Below, piece after piece: positions 42,157-54,596 of a stretch of 64,000 bases of DNA. Both the position numbers and the translations under genes were made by a program. Within the stretch, counting starts at the first letter, position 1. Every line of letters begins with the position of its first letter. The stretch is from Deinococcus sp. Leaf326 (lineage in GTDB: Bacteria; Deinococcota; Deinococci; Deinococcales; Deinococcaceae): contig NZ_LMOM01000001.1 in the NCBI RefSeq assembly GCF_001424185.1, forward strand, positions 213,256 through 277,255, in the 5' to 3' direction. Under the pieces are notes generated by a model, which saw nothing but the letters and a program-made list of their open reading frames with translations, did no database searches and had not been told where the DNA came from.

Positions 42157-42717
42157 ATGCAGCGACACGCCGGCTGGACCCGCTCGCCTGTTCTGGCCCT
42201 ACTCGCCGGGGCGGGCTCCGTGTGGGCCGCGCCCTACACGGCGGCGCAGGGCCGCGCGACCTTCGAGCACCGGGTCCTGATCGTCAATGTCAGAGGCACG
42301 GTCGAGGGCGTGACGGCCAGTGTACAGCTCGACCCCAATGACCTCGCGGCGACGCGGGGGCAGGTCAGCGTGCCGCTGACGAACCTGCGGACCGGCATAG
42401 GCCTGCGCGACGACCATGCCCGGGGCGAGTCGGCGCTGAACACTGCCCGCTTTCCGAACGCGGTCTTCGTGCTGGGCAGCCTGACGGGCGGCAAACTGAC
42501 CGAGGGACAGACCCTGAGCACCACCGCCAGTGGGCAGTTCACGCTGAGGGGCGTGACGAAGACCCTCAGCGTGCCAGTCAAGGCGACCCTGACGGGCGGT
42601 CAGGTCCGGGTGGCGACGCAGTTCCGATTCAATCCGCACGACTTCGGCGTGAACTATGCGGGAAGCAGCGACAGTGCCTCGGTGGACGTGAACTTCACGC
42701 TGACGCCGGGCACGTAA
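42157..42717 (+). CDS. YceI-family secreted lipid-binding protein
   Basis: 186-residue exported protein (signal peptide ending WAA-APYTA). YceI hallmarks are ATFEHRVLIVNVRGTVEG, PLTNLRTGIGLRDDHARGESALNTARFPNAVF and GQFTLRGVTKTLSVPVKATL. The family forms an eight-stranded calyx that binds isoprenoid-type lipids. Followed by a terminator. Confidence 0.9.
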   Translation: MQRHAGWTRSPVLALLAGAGSVWAAPYTAAQGRATFEHRVLIVNVRGTVEGVTASVQLDPNDLAATRGQVSVPLTNLRTGIGLRDDHARGESALNTARFPNAVFVLGSLTGGKLTEGQTLSTTASGQFTLRGVTKTLSVPVKATLTGGQVRVATQFRFNPHDFGVNYAGSSDSASVDVNFTLTPGT

Positions 42718-42721
42718 GGAG

Positions 42722-42743
42722 AAGGGCGACGCAAGCGCCCTTT
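42722..42743 (+). terminator. intrinsic terminator of the YceI gene
   Basis: AAGGGCG and CGCCCTT arms with a 7-base loop, followed by T and C residues. Confidence 0.65.
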
Positions 42744-42765
42744 CCCCTGTCGGCCGGACGGCGGC

Positions 42766-43350
42766 TCAGTCCAGCAGACCCAGGAACAACTCGTGCAGCC
42801 GGACATCGGGGGTCAGCTCGGGGTGAAAGGAACTCGCCAGGACGCGGCCCTGGCGGGCCAGCACCGTCTCGCCCCCGTGGCGGGCGAGCACCTCGACGCC
42901 GGGGCCGGCATGTGTGATGACCGGCGCACGGATGAACACGGCCGGAAAGGGCGCGTCCAGACCCGCGACCTCCAGCGGCGTGGTAAAGGAGTCGAGCTGC
43001 CGCCCGAAGGCGTTGCGCTGCACGGTCACGTCAATCAGGCCCAGGCTGGGCTGCGCGGGCGCGGCGGGGCTGGTGCCTGTCACCTCGGCGGCGAGGAGGA
43101 TGGCCCCGGCGCAGGTGCCCCACAGCGCGCCGCCCCGCGCGTGGAAGTCGCGCAGCGGCGCCCACAGGGCATATTCGTTCATCAGCCGGACCATCGTCGT
43201 GGATTCGCCACCGGGCAGCACCAGTCCGGCCAAGCCGTTCAGGTCGCCCGGCAGCCGGACCTCGCGCACGGAGGCGCCCAGACCGCGCAGCCTCGCGGCG
43301 TGCTCGCGGTAGGCGCCCTGCAGGGCGAGCACGCCAACCTCAAGGACCAT
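42766..43350 (-). CDS. pdxT: PLP synthase glutaminase subunit
   Basis: 194-residue class I glutaminase feeding ammonia to PdxS for pyridoxal phosphate synthesis. It shows LVLPGGESTTM, catalytic Cys in WGTCAGAILLA, and His-x-Glu in ASSFHPELT. The ATG at 43350 has an AGAGG ribosome site. An in-frame ATG overlapping the pdxS stop (43377, TAATG) is possible and would add nine residues. Same operon as pdxS. Confidence 0.94.
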   Translation of the reverse strand: MVLEVGVLALQGAYREHAARLRGLGASVREVRLPGDLNGLAGLVLPGGESTTMVRLMNEYALWAPLRDFHARGGALWGTCAGAILLAAEVTGTSPAAPAQPSLGLIDVTVQRNAFGRQLDSFTTPLEVAGLDAPFPAVFIRAPVITHAGPGVEVLARHGGETVLARQGRVLASSFHPELTPDVRLHELFLGLLD

Positions 43351-43376
43351 GCCGCCTCTGGGGACTGGGGCGCACA

Positions 43377-44267
43377 TTACCAGCCGCGCGCGGCGAGGCG
43401 CTCGGCGGGAATGAGGTCGTCGATATTGATGCCAGTCATGGGCGCGCCGAGGTCCTCGCTGATCTCCGCGAGCAGTTCGGGGTTCTGGTAGTGCGTTACG
43501 GCCTTCACGATGGCCTGGGCGCGGCGCTCGGGGTTCGAGGACTTGAAGATGCCGCTGCCCACGAACACGCCGTCAAGGCCCAGGTACATCATCAGGGCGG
43601 CGTCGGCGGGGGTGGCGATGCCGCCCGCCGCGAAGTTCACGACCGGCAGTTTGCCGTTCGCGTGTACGTACTTCACGAGTTCGTAAGGCGCCTGAAGATC
43701 GCGGGCCACCGTCATGAGTTCCTCGGCCGGGCGGGCCTGGATGGCACGGATCTCGCCCAGCACAGTGCGGGCGTGGCGCACGGCCTCGACCACGTTGCCG
43801 GTGCCGGCCTCGCCCTTCGTGCGGATCATGCTCGCGCCCTCGCCCATGCGGCGCAGCGCCTCACCTAGGTTCTTGGCGCCGCACACGAAGGGCACGCCAA
43901 ACTCGCTTTTCAGGATGTGGTACTGCTCGTCGGCGGGGGTCAGCACTTCGGACTCGTCAATGAAGTCCACGCCGAGCGCCTGAAGGATCTGCGCCTCGAC
44001 GACGTGCCCGATCCGGACCTTGGCCATGACGGGAATGCTCACGGCGCCGATGATCTCCTTGATCATCTTGGGGTCGCTCATGCGCGCCACGCCGCCGTCC
44101 TTACGGATGTCAGCGGGAACGCGCTCGAGCGCCATCACGGCGGTCGCGCCGGCAGCCTCGGCGATGCGGGCTTGGTCGGCCGTGACCACGTCCATGATGA
44201 CGCCGCCCTTGAACATCTCCGCGAAGCCATGCTTGATCTGGGGAGTACCGGTCTGCTGCTCGCTCAT
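43377..44267 (-). CDS. pdxS: PLP synthase subunit PdxS
   Basis: 296-residue TIM-barrel enzyme assembling PLP from ribose 5-phosphate, glyceraldehyde 3-phosphate and ammonia. The family's very conserved segments are [17 protein letters not shown], the lysine-bearing [29 protein letters not shown] and [13 protein letters not shown]. The N-terminal ten residues are variable as usual. The intergenic region upstream holds a 22-bp palindrome (44289-44310). Confidence 0.97.
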   Translation of the reverse strand: MSEQQTGTPQIKHGFAEMFKGGVIMDVVTADQARIAEAAGATAVMALERVPADIRKDGGVARMSDPKMIKEIIGAVSIPVMAKVRIGHVVEAQILQALGVDFIDESEVLTPADEQYHILKSEFGVPFVCGAKNLGEALRRMGEGASMIRTKGEAGTGNVVEAVRHARTVLGEIRAIQARPAEELMTVARDLQAPYELVKYVHANGKLPVVNFAAGGIATPADAALMMYLGLDGVFVGSGIFKSSNPERRAQAIVKAVTHYQNPELLAEISEDLGAPMTGINIDDLIPAERLAARGW

Positions 44268-44283
44268 GCAGCTCAGGCTAAAA

Positions 44284-44338
44284 CAGAACTGACCCCTGCG
44301 CAGGGGTCAGAAGCAGAGAGGTATTGGGGTCAGTTCTG
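44284..44338. promoter_or_regulatory. nested palindrome between the response regulator and pdxS
   Basis: CTGACCCCTGCGCAGGGGTCAG (two 11-base halves, 44289-44310) is a perfect palindrome. In addition, CAGAACTGACCCC at 44284 pairs with GGGGTCAGTTCTG at 44326-44338. The two pairings share bases and exclude each other. There is no T-run. It could be a terminator of the rho operon or a control element of pdxST. Confidence 0.6.
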
Positions 44339-44708
44339 CCGACTTGCCTGGACCTGCCGAATCACCGCGACAAGCTCCGAGGGCCGGAAAGGCTTGGTAA
44401 GGGCCGCAGCGATGAGTGGCTCGGCGGCCGGATCATAGTCCGGCAGCGAGAGCCCGGTGAGCAGCACGACCGGCGGCGCGGCGACGCCCAGGCAGGCGTG
44501 GATACGCCGCGCCGTCTCCAGACCGTCCCAGGGCGACATGAGCACGTCCATGATGACCGTGTCGAAGGTCTGGCGGCAGGCCAGCTCGAGGGCCTGCGGG
44601 CCGCTCAGGGCGGTGCAGACGTCGAATCCCTGCAGGGAGAGACTGAGGTCGAGCAGTTCCAGGATCTGGGCTTCGTCGTCCACCACCAGCAGGCGGGGTG
44701 GACGGGGA

Positions 44709-44716
<8 letters not shown>
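44330..44716 (-). CDS. single-domain response regulator (receiver only)
   Basis: 128-residue CheY-like receiver: acidic pair Asp13-Asp14 in VVDDE, phospho-acceptor Asp57 in VIMDVLM, Thr87 in LLTG and Lys108 in LTKPF. There is no output domain and no histidine kinase nearby. The start overlaps the rho stop by 8 bp, so it is translated from the rho transcript. Role unknown. Confidence 0.9.
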
Positions 44717-46708
<1,992 letters not shown>

Positions 46709-46801
46709 GGTTTCTGACTCCTTCGCTGGGCCTCCCGGCGGCGGGCCCCTGCCCACGCGCCGGCAAAGCGCACGGATGATGACTCGGGTGCGTTGCCCTG
46801 A

Positions 46802-46816
46802 ATGCTGATCAGCATA
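46802..46816 (-). promoter_or_regulatory. palindrome overlapping the transaldolase operon -10 box
   Basis: ATGCTGATCAGCAT (46802-46815) is a perfect 14-bp palindrome. On the minus strand its first part reads TATGCT (46816-46811), a plausible -10. A regulator bound here would block the promoter. Confidence 0.5.
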
Positions 46817-46849
46817 ACCCTCCGGGGGCAGCCGGGGCCACCGGCCTTG

Positions 46850-46889
46850 TCAGGGTGACGCGGCGCATTGACCCTGCTCAGGGTGACGC
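46850..46889. repeat. 12-bp direct repeat in the transaldolase-ileS intergenic region
   Basis: TCAGGGTGACGC occurs at 46850-46861 and at 46878-46889, 28 bases apart. The second copy lies in the -35/-10 spacer of the ileS promoter. Confidence 0.6.
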
Positions 46890-46897
46890 CTTAGCAT
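46868..46897 (+). promoter_or_regulatory. sigma-A-like promoter of ileS
   Basis: TTGACC (46868-46873), 18-base spacer, TAGCAT (46892-46897). Predicted transcription start near 46904, at the base of a perfect 8-bp hairpin (CGTTTCCG-GCAC-CGGAAACG, 46903-46922). Confidence 0.6.
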
Positions 46898-46929
46898 GAG
46901 GAACGTTTCCGGCACCGGAAACGCACAGT

Positions 46930-47190
46930 GTTCGAGGCGAACGAGAGGACAGTAGGCGGTGAACGCGGCACAGAGAGCGAGCCGGGGGCGGTGAGAGCCC
47001 GGCGTGAACGCCCACCACCGAAGATCACCTCCCGCGCCGGGGGAAGAACGGCCCACCCGCGGCCCACTAGACCCCCCCGCCCGCTCCACGGCACGGAGCA
47101 CATGAGGTCTGGCCCACAAGGCCGGATGAAGCTTGGGTGGTACCACGCACTGAATGCAGCGCGTCCCAGCATGAAGCCTGGGGCGCGCTG
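46930..47190 (+). ncRNA. T-box leader of ileS
   Basis: Transcribed leader that senses uncharged tRNA-Ile. The loop-E AGTA is at 46951, followed on the other strand of stem I by GAA and the specifier ATC at 47024-47026, an isoleucine codon. The T-box core GGGTGGTACCACG is at 47135-47147, with the TGGT bulge able to pair with the ACCA end of tRNA-Ile. A 13-bp hairpin follows (47157-47190, CAGCGCGTCCCAG with CTGGGGCGCGCTG), occupying the terminator position but without a U-tract. The left boundary is approximate. Confidence 0.88.
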
Positions 47191-47219
47191 TCGCCGTGCT
47201 CCGGGCGAGGGAGGAAGGC

Positions 47220-47288
47220 ATGAAGGAGTCCACGTATTCCACGGCCGCCCGGCGAATTTCCCTGGCGGCGCGGCCCGCGCTCGCCTGA
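47220..47288 (+). CDS. possible 22-codon leader ORF in the ileS 5' region
   Basis: ATG at 47220 preceded by GAGGGAGGA, the best ribosome site in this stretch, five bases away. It encodes MKESTYSTAARRISLAARPA plus two residues and ends at TGA 47288, 38 bases before the ileS start. It begins 29 bases after the T-box hairpin. It may be a leader peptide or an unused site; no homologue is recognised. Seen directly: the ribosome site and frame. Inferred: translation. Confidence 0.35.
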   Translation: MKESTYSTAARRISLAARPALA

Positions 47289-47326
47289 TCCCCAGTCCCC
47301 ATCTCACCCTTTTTTCTGGAGCCCTC

Positions 47327-50300
47327 ATGACCACTGATCCCCGAACCACCGGCCCCCGGCTGCCCTTTGCCCCCGTGCCCCAGAACCCCAGTTTTCCCGA
47401 GATGGAACTCGCGACCCTGAAATGGTGGGACGAGCGCAAGATCTTCGAACGCAGCCTGGAGCAGACCGCCGGGCACGAGCAGTACACCTTCTACGAGGGC
47501 CCGCCGACCGCCAACGGCCGCCCCGGCATCCACCACGTGCAGGCGCGCAGTTTCAAGGACCTGTTCCCGCGCTTCAAGACCATGCAGGGCTTTCACGTGC
47601 CGCGCAAGGCGGGTTGGGACACCCACGGCCTGCCGGTCGAGCTCGGCGTCGAGAAGAAGCTGGGCCTGAACTCCAAGCGCGATGTGGAAGCCTACGGCAT
47701 CGAGAAGTTCAACGCCGAGTGCCGCACGTCGGTGTTTGAGTACGAGCAGGAGTGGCGCAAGTTCACCGAGCGCATGGGCTACTGGGTCAATCTCGACGAC
47801 CCGTACATGACCCTCAACCGCGACTATGTCGAGAGCATCTGGTGGAGCGTCAAGGAGCTGGACACCCGCGGGTTGCTCTACAAGGGCTTCCGGGTGGCGC
47901 CGTACTGCCCGCGCGACGGCACCACGCTGAGCAACGCCGAGGTGTCCGAGGGCTACAAGGACATCCAGGACCCCAGCGTGTACGTGACCTTCACGCTGCG
48001 GGACCCGGCCAGCCTGGGGCTCCCGGACGGCGCGGCCTTCCTGGTCTGGACGACGACCCCCTGGACGCTGCCCTACAACGTAGGCGTGGCGCTGCACCCG
48101 GACTTCGAGTACGTGGCGGCGCTGGACCGGGAAGGCCGCGCGCTGATCCTGGCCCGCAGCCTGCTGACCGAGGTGCTGGGCGAGGGGGCGGAGGTCGTCA
48201 AGACGTTCCGGGGCACCGAGCTGGAGCGCGTGGCTTACGAGCCCCCATACACCGAGGCCTACGGCGCCGAGGGCGAGGGCAAGCCGGTGTGGATGAGCGG
48301 CCTGGACACCTACGTCTCGGACTCGGACGGCACGGGCATCGTGCACACGGCCCCGGCCTTCGGCGAGGACGACATGCGCCTCGCGCGCAACTACGGCTTC
48401 CCGGTTATCGTGGGGGTGGACGCTGAGGGCAGGCACCGCTTCGGGCCGTGGACGGGCGTGTTCTTCCGCGACGCCAACACGGAGATTGTGCGCGACCTGC
48501 GGGCGCGGGGCGTGATGTGGAAGGAGAAGAACTTCGTCCACTCCTACCCGCACTGCTGGCGCTGCGGCACGCCGCTGATGTACTACGCGACCGAGAGCTG
48601 GTATCTGAACAACACGAGCCGCAAGCAGGACCTCATCGGGCTCAACCAGACCATCGACTGGCACCCGCCGCACATCAAGAACGGACGCTACGGCGGCTGG
48701 CTGGACAACCTGATCGACTGGAACATCAGCCGCAGCCGCTACTGGGGCACGCCGCTGCCCATCTGGGAGGCCGAGGACGGCGAGTACAAGGTGGTCGGCA
48801 GCTACGCCGAACTCGCGGAGCTGAGCGGCCGGCCGGAGCTGACGGGGGAAGACTTCGACCCGCACCGGCCCTTCGTGGACGACGTGACCTTCGACCTCGG
48901 CGGCAAGACGTTCCGGCGCGTGCCCTACGTGATGGACGTGTGGTACGACTCGGGCTCGATGCCGTTCGCGCAGCACCACTACCCCTTCGAGAACAAGGAC
49001 GTGTTCGCGCGCAGCTTCCCGGCCGACTTCATCGCGGAGGCCATCGACCAGACGCGTGGGTGGTTCAACAGCCTGCACCAGATCGGCACGATGGTCTTCG
49101 ACAGCGTGGCGTACAAATCGGTCATCTGCTCGGGGCACATCCTCGACGAGAAGGGCCTGAAGATGTCCAAGAGCAAGGGAAACATCGTGGACCCCTGGGA
49201 CGTCTTCTCGCAGTACGGCGCCGACGCGACGCGCTGGTACATGTACGTCTCGGCGCCGCCCGAACTGAGCCGCCGTTTCGGGCCGAATCTGGTGGGCGAG
49301 GCGTTCAGGGGTTACTTCCTGACGTTGTGGAACACCTACAGCTTCTTCGTGCTGTACGCCAACCTCGACCAGCCGGACCTGCGCGCCGCGCCGCCCGTCG
49401 CCGAGCGCCCCGAGGTGGACCGCTGGCTGCTGGCCAAGGTGCAGGCCCTCGTCTCTGTGGTGACCGAGCGGCTGGAGAACTACGACCCCACCGGCAGCAG
49501 CCGGGCCCTGCAGGATTTCGTGACCGAGGACCTGAGCAACTGGTACGTGCGGCGCAACCGCCGCCGGTTCTGGAGCGGCGACGGCACGGTGGACCTCGCG
49601 GCCTACGCCACGCTGCACTCAGCCCTGGTGACGGTGGCCCAGCTCACGGCCCCCTTCACGCCGTTCCTGGCCGAGACGCTGTGGCAGAACCTCGTGCGGG
49701 GCGTGGACGCCGGCGCGCCCGAGAGCGTGCACCTCTCGAAGTGGCCCACGGTGGACGAGGCGCTGGCCGCCCCGACGCTGGTGGGCGAGATGGACGCCGT
49801 GCTGCGCGTCGTGTCGCTGGGCCGGGCCGTGCGCGGGCAGACCGGTGTGCGGGCGCGCCAGCCGCTGCCCAAGGTGATGGTGCGGGCGCGGACCGCCGAG
49901 CAGACGGCCGCGCTGGGCCGCTTCGGAGCACAGCTGCGCGAGGAACTGAACGTCAAGGAGGTCGAGCTGATCGACCAGTACGCCGAACTGGTGAGCTACG
50001 CGCTGCGCCCCAACCTGCCGCTGCTGGGCAAGAAGTTCGGCAAGGCGGTGCCGCAGGTGCGCGCCGCGCTCAATGCCGCCGACACGTCCGAGGTCGCGCG
50101 GGCAGTGCGCGACGGCAAGCAGTTCGAGGTGATCGCGCCGACCGGCGAGCGCTTCGAGCTGGGGCCGGACGAGGTCCTCGTGGACGCCAAGAGCCCCGAA
50201 GGCTTTGCGGCGCTGGAAGAGGCCGGGTATCTCGTGGCCTTCGATACGGCCCTCTCGCGCGACCTCGTTCTGGAGGGTCTGGCGCGCGACCTCGTGCGCG

Positions 50301-50536
50301 GCGTGCAGGACGGGCGCAAGCGCGCGGGCTTCGAGGTCCAGGACCGCATCACGCTGCACCTCGACCTTCAGGGCGACGCGCGTGAGGCGGCCGAGGTCTG
50401 GCAGGAATACCTGATCTCGGAGACGCTGGCCGAGGCGCTCGTGTTCGGCGTGGCCGACGGCTTCGCGGCCGAGGTCGAGGGCGGCGTGGCCTACCTGGAG
50501 AAGGTCGAGCGCGACGGGCAGACGGGCCCGGCGTAA
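47327..50536 (+). CDS. ileS: isoleucyl-tRNA synthetase, type 2, with GXHH motif
   Basis: 1069-residue class I synthetase of the large eukaryote-like type 2. In FYEGPPTANGRPGIHHVQAR the HIGH signature is replaced by GIHH (residues 67-70). KMSKS is intact in GLKMSKSKGNIVDPW. The editing domain segment VWTTTPWTLPYNVGVAL is present, as are the zinc-type Cys region YPHCWRCGTP and an anticodon-binding C-terminus. The ATG at 47327 follows TGGAG by seven bases. Under T-box control. Monocistronic with a strong terminator. Confidence 0.97.
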   Translation: MTTDPRTTGPRLPFAPVPQNPSFPEMELATLKWWDERKIFERSLEQTAGHEQYTFYEGPPTANGRPGIHHVQARSFKDLFPRFKTMQGFHVPRKAGWDTHGLPVELGVEKKLGLNSKRDVEAYGIEKFNAECRTSVFEYEQEWRKFTERMGYWVNLDDPYMTLNRDYVESIWWSVKELDTRGLLYKGFRVAPYCPRDGTTLSNAEVSEGYKDIQDPSVYVTFTLRDPASLGLPDGAAFLVWTTTPWTLPYNVGVALHPDFEYVAALDREGRALILARSLLTEVLGEGAEVVKTFRGTELERVAYEPPYTEAYGAEGEGKPVWMSGLDTYVSDSDGTGIVHTAPAFGEDDMRLARNYGFPVIVGVDAEGRHRFGPWTGVFFRDANTEIVRDLRARGVMWKEKNFVHSYPHCWRCGTPLMYYATESWYLNNTSRKQDLIGLNQTIDWHPPHIKNGRYGGWLDNLIDWNISRSRYWGTPLPIWEAEDGEYKVVGSYAELAELSGRPELTGEDFDPHRPFVDDVTFDLGGKTFRRVPYVMDVWYDSGSMPFAQHHYPFENKDVFARSFPADFIAEAIDQTRGWFNSLHQIGTMVFDSVAYKSVICSGHILDEKGLKMSKSKGNIVDPWDVFSQYGADATRWYMYVSAPPELSRRFGPNLVGEAFRGYFLTLWNTYSFFVLYANLDQPDLRAAPPVAERPEVDRWLLAKVQALVSVVTERLENYDPTGSSRALQDFVTEDLSNWYVRRNRRRFWSGDGTVDLAAYATLHSALVTVAQLTAPFTPFLAETLWQNLVRGVDAGAPESVHLSKWPTVDEALAAPTLVGEMDAVLRVVSLGRAVRGQTGVRARQPLPKVMVRARTAEQTAALGRFGAQLREELNVKEVELIDQYAELVSYALRPNLPLLGKKFGKAVPQVRAALNAADTSEVARAVRDGKQFEVIAPTGERFELGPDEVLVDAKSPEGFAALEEAGYLVAFDTALSRDLVLEGLARDLVRGVQDGRKRAGFEVQDRITLHLDLQGDAREAAEVWQEYLISETLAEALVFGVADGFAAEVEGGVAYLEKVERDGQTGPA

Positions 50537-50556
50537 CCTCACGGAAAGGAAGCAGG

Positions 50557-50588
50557 CGGGCCGGCGCCCATCGTCCGGCCCGTTTTTT
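50557..50588 (+). terminator. intrinsic terminator of ileS
   Basis: CGGGCCGG and CCGGCCCG arms, 10-11-base loop, followed by TTTTTT. Confidence 0.92.
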
Positions 50589-50647
50589 CGTACTGCGGCA
50601 GCGTGCCAGGCGCGAAACATCCTCCGAAATCCTTCAGATTCCGCTTG

Positions 50648-50692
50648 GTGTCCAGAGGACACGAAACATGGAAGCGTTTCAGGGCTTAGACT
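50648..50692 (+). promoter_or_regulatory. gap promoter region with two inverted repeats
   Basis: GTGTCC-AGA-GGACAC (50648-50662) abuts GAAAC-N8-GTTTC (50663-50680), and the -10 box TAGACT follows at 50687-50692. Both repeats occupy the place of the -35 box, and no -35 is recognisable, so activator or repressor binding is likely. Confidence 0.5.
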
Positions 50693-50708
50693 GCGACATG
50701 CGAGGTGA

Positions 50709-51743
<1,035 letters not shown>

Positions 51744-51757
51744 GCGGTAACGTCGAG

Positions 51758-51803
51758 TGGCCGACTGTCTGGTGGAACCTCCACCCCACGGTCGGCCATT
51801 TTC
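51758..51803 (+). terminator. branched hairpin between gap and pgk
   Basis: Outer stem TGGCCGAC with GTCGGCCA encloses a perfect inner hairpin GGTGGA-ACC-TCCACC (51771-51785). TTTTCG follows. It looks like a partial terminator that sets the gap:pgk ratio, or an mRNA processing site. Confidence 0.6.
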
Positions 51804-51886
51804 GCTGTCGGCCGGTTCCCGGACCCCCGCAACCTCCGTCACCACAGGGCGGCGGCCCCTCTTTCGGGCCTCGCCAGGAGAAAGAT

Positions 51887-53052
51887 ATGCAGAACATCAA
51901 TTCGCTGGACGTGCAGGGCAAGCGTGTGCTCGTGCGCGTGGACTACAACGTGCCGGTCAAGGGCGGCGTGGTGCAGGACACCACCCGCGTCACCGCCAGT
52001 CTGCCCACCATCCGCGCCCTTCAGGCCGCGGGCGCGCGCAACATCATCCTCATGAGCCACTTCGGCCGCCCGAAGAACGGCCCTGAGGAGAAATACTCGC
52101 TCGCGCCGGTCGCCCCGGTGCTGCAGGATGCTCTGGGCCAGTCCGTGACCTTTGTGCCGGGCCTGCCCGACAGCGACGAGACATTGAGCGCCGTGCAGAC
52201 GCTCCCCGAGGGCGCGATCGCCCTGCTGGAGAACGTGCGCTTCTCGGCCGGTGAGGAAAAGAACGACGCGGGCCTGAGCAGCCGTTTCGCGCGCCTGGGC
52301 GACGCCTTTGTACTCGACGCCTTCGGCAGCGCCCACCGGGCGCACTCGTCGGTCAGCGGCGTGGCGGCCGAGCTGCCCCACGCGGCCGGCACGCTGCTCC
52401 AGACGGAAGTGGACGCCCTGTCGCGCCTGCTGGAGAACCCCGAACGGCCCTACGTGGTCATCATCGGCGGGGCGAAGGTGAGCGACAAGCTCAAGGTGAT
52501 CGAGAACCTGCTGCCCAAGGTGGACCGCATGCTCATCGGCGGCGGCATGGCCTACACCTTCATCAAGGCGCAGGGCGGCAAGATCGGCAACAGCATCCAC
52601 GAGGACGATCAGTTGGGCCTCGCCGAGCGCCTGCTGGCCGAATACGGCGACAAGCTGATGCTCCCGACCGACGTGGTGGCCGCCGACCGCTTCGCGGAGG
52701 ACGCGCAGACGCAGATCGTGGCGGCCAACGCCATCCCCGACGGCTGGGAAGGCCTGGACGCCGGTCCCGAAACGCGTCAGGCCTACGCCGCAGCGTTGCA
52801 GGGCGCCAAGACCGTGTTCTGGAACGGGCCGCTGGGCGTGTTCGAGTTCGCAGCCTTCGCGGGCGGCACGAACGCCATTGCCGAGGCGGTGGCGAACCTG
52901 CAAGGCGCCTACACGGTCATCGGCGGCGGCGACTCCGTGAGCGCCATCAACCAGAGCGGCCAGGGTAACCGGGTGTCGCACATCAGTACGGGGGGCGGCG
53001 CGAGCCTGGAACTCCTCGAAGGCAAGAAGCTGCCCGGCGTGGAGGCGATGCG

Positions 53053-53056
<4 letters not shown>
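51887..53056 (+). CDS. pgk: phosphoglycerate kinase
   Basis: 389-residue glycolytic kinase. [32 protein letters not shown], the [12 protein letters not shown] hinge, and [10 protein letters not shown] near the C-terminus are diagnostic. The start at 51887 is fixed by CCAGGAGAAAG eight bases upstream and by homology. tpiA overlaps its stop by four bases (GTGA). Confidence 0.97.
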
Positions 53057-53784
<728 letters not shown>

Positions 53785-53786
53785 CA

Positions 53787-53822
53787 TCTCTGTCTCTCCC
53801 CTTTCTTGGGGAGGCAGAGAAG
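53787..53822 (+). terminator. terminator-like hairpin after tpiA
   Basis: TCTCTG-TCTCTCCCC faces GGGGAGG-CAGAGA across a TTTCTT loop. The stem is imperfect and no T-run follows. Confidence 0.5.
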
Positions 53823-53830
53823 ATGAATAA

Positions 53831-53863
53831 GTGAAAGTATTCACGATTATGTCTGATCGTGAA
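53831..53863 (+). repeat. 33-bp three-half-site element, site 5
   Basis: GTGAA-N4-TTCAC-N14-GTGAA, between tpiA and yggS, about 100 bp before the yggS start. Confidence 0.75.
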
Positions 53864-53966
53864 ACTTGGGTTCTCTATTCATTCCATCCTGACTTGAGTC
53901 TCATCGTCACACGTTCCACAATGCCGGAGTGCAAGACGACAAGCAGAAGATACGCAGGGAACCGGG

Positions 53967-54596
53967 ATGAGCCTGCCGGACGTTCTGGCCGGAATCCAGG
54001 CCGCAGAGCGCGCGGCGGGACGCCCGGCGGGCAGCGCGCGGCTCGTCGCGGTGACGAAAGGGCAGCCGGTAGATGTCATCCGCACGGCCATTCTCCCGCA
54101 CGGCGACTTTCCGCTGGCGGAAGGGCGGGCGCAGGAGGTGCGCGACAAGGCCCGTGACCTACCGGAAGCCGAGTGGCATTTTCTGGGCGCGCTGCAACGC
54201 AACAAGGTGAAGTATCTCCGGCCTGTGTCACTGGTCCACGCCCTGGAAGCGACCTGGCAAGCCGAAGCCATCGCTGAAGCGGCGCAGGGCTGGGGCCACG
54301 CACCGGACGTATTGCTTCAGGTACAGAACGGTGAGCCGCAGAAACACGGCGTGGCGCCGGAAGACCTCACGCGCGTGCTGGCCGAGGTCCGCGCCACCGG
54401 CCTGAACGTACGCGGGCTGATGGTGATGGCCCCCTACGACCAGCCGGAAGCGGCCGGCGCGCTGTTCCGAGACACCGCGCGCCGGGCCCACGACTTGGGC
54501 CTGAGCGAACTGAGCATGGGCATGAGCGACGACTATCCGCTGGCAATCGCGGCCGGCGCGACCTTGGTCAGGGTCGGAAGGAGCCTCTTCACATGA
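53967..54596 (+). CDS. yggS: YggS/PLPBP-family pyridoxal-phosphate-binding protein
   Basis: 209-residue PLP homeostasis protein. The PLP lysine is in [28 protein letters not shown] and [27 protein letters not shown] are family signatures. The usual GEN-x-x-QE motif is changed to LAEGRAQE. The divIVA-like gene overlaps its stop by four bases (ATGA). Element site 5 is upstream. In many bacteria yggS sits in the cell-division cluster near sepF and divIVA. Confidence 0.93.
   Translation: MSLPDVLAGIQAAERAAGRPAGSARLVAVTKGQPVDVIRTAILPHGDFPLAEGRAQEVRDKARDLPEAEWHFLGALQRNKVKYLRPVSLVHALEATWQAEAIAEAAQGWGHAPDVLLQVQNGEPQKHGVAPEDLTRVLAEVRATGLNVRGLMVMAPYDQPEAAGALFRDTARRAHDLGLSELSMGMSDDYPLAIAAGATLVRVGRSLFT

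Noticed and set aside
46850..49618. 922-codon open frame antisense to ileS
   Set aside because: It is a by-product of high-GC codon usage; ileS covers it with full family motifs, and the antisense translation is compositionally biased with no recognisable domain.
53967..54596. Alanine racemase
   Set aside because: Fold is related, but the length of 209 residues and [13 protein letters not shown] signature point to YggS.
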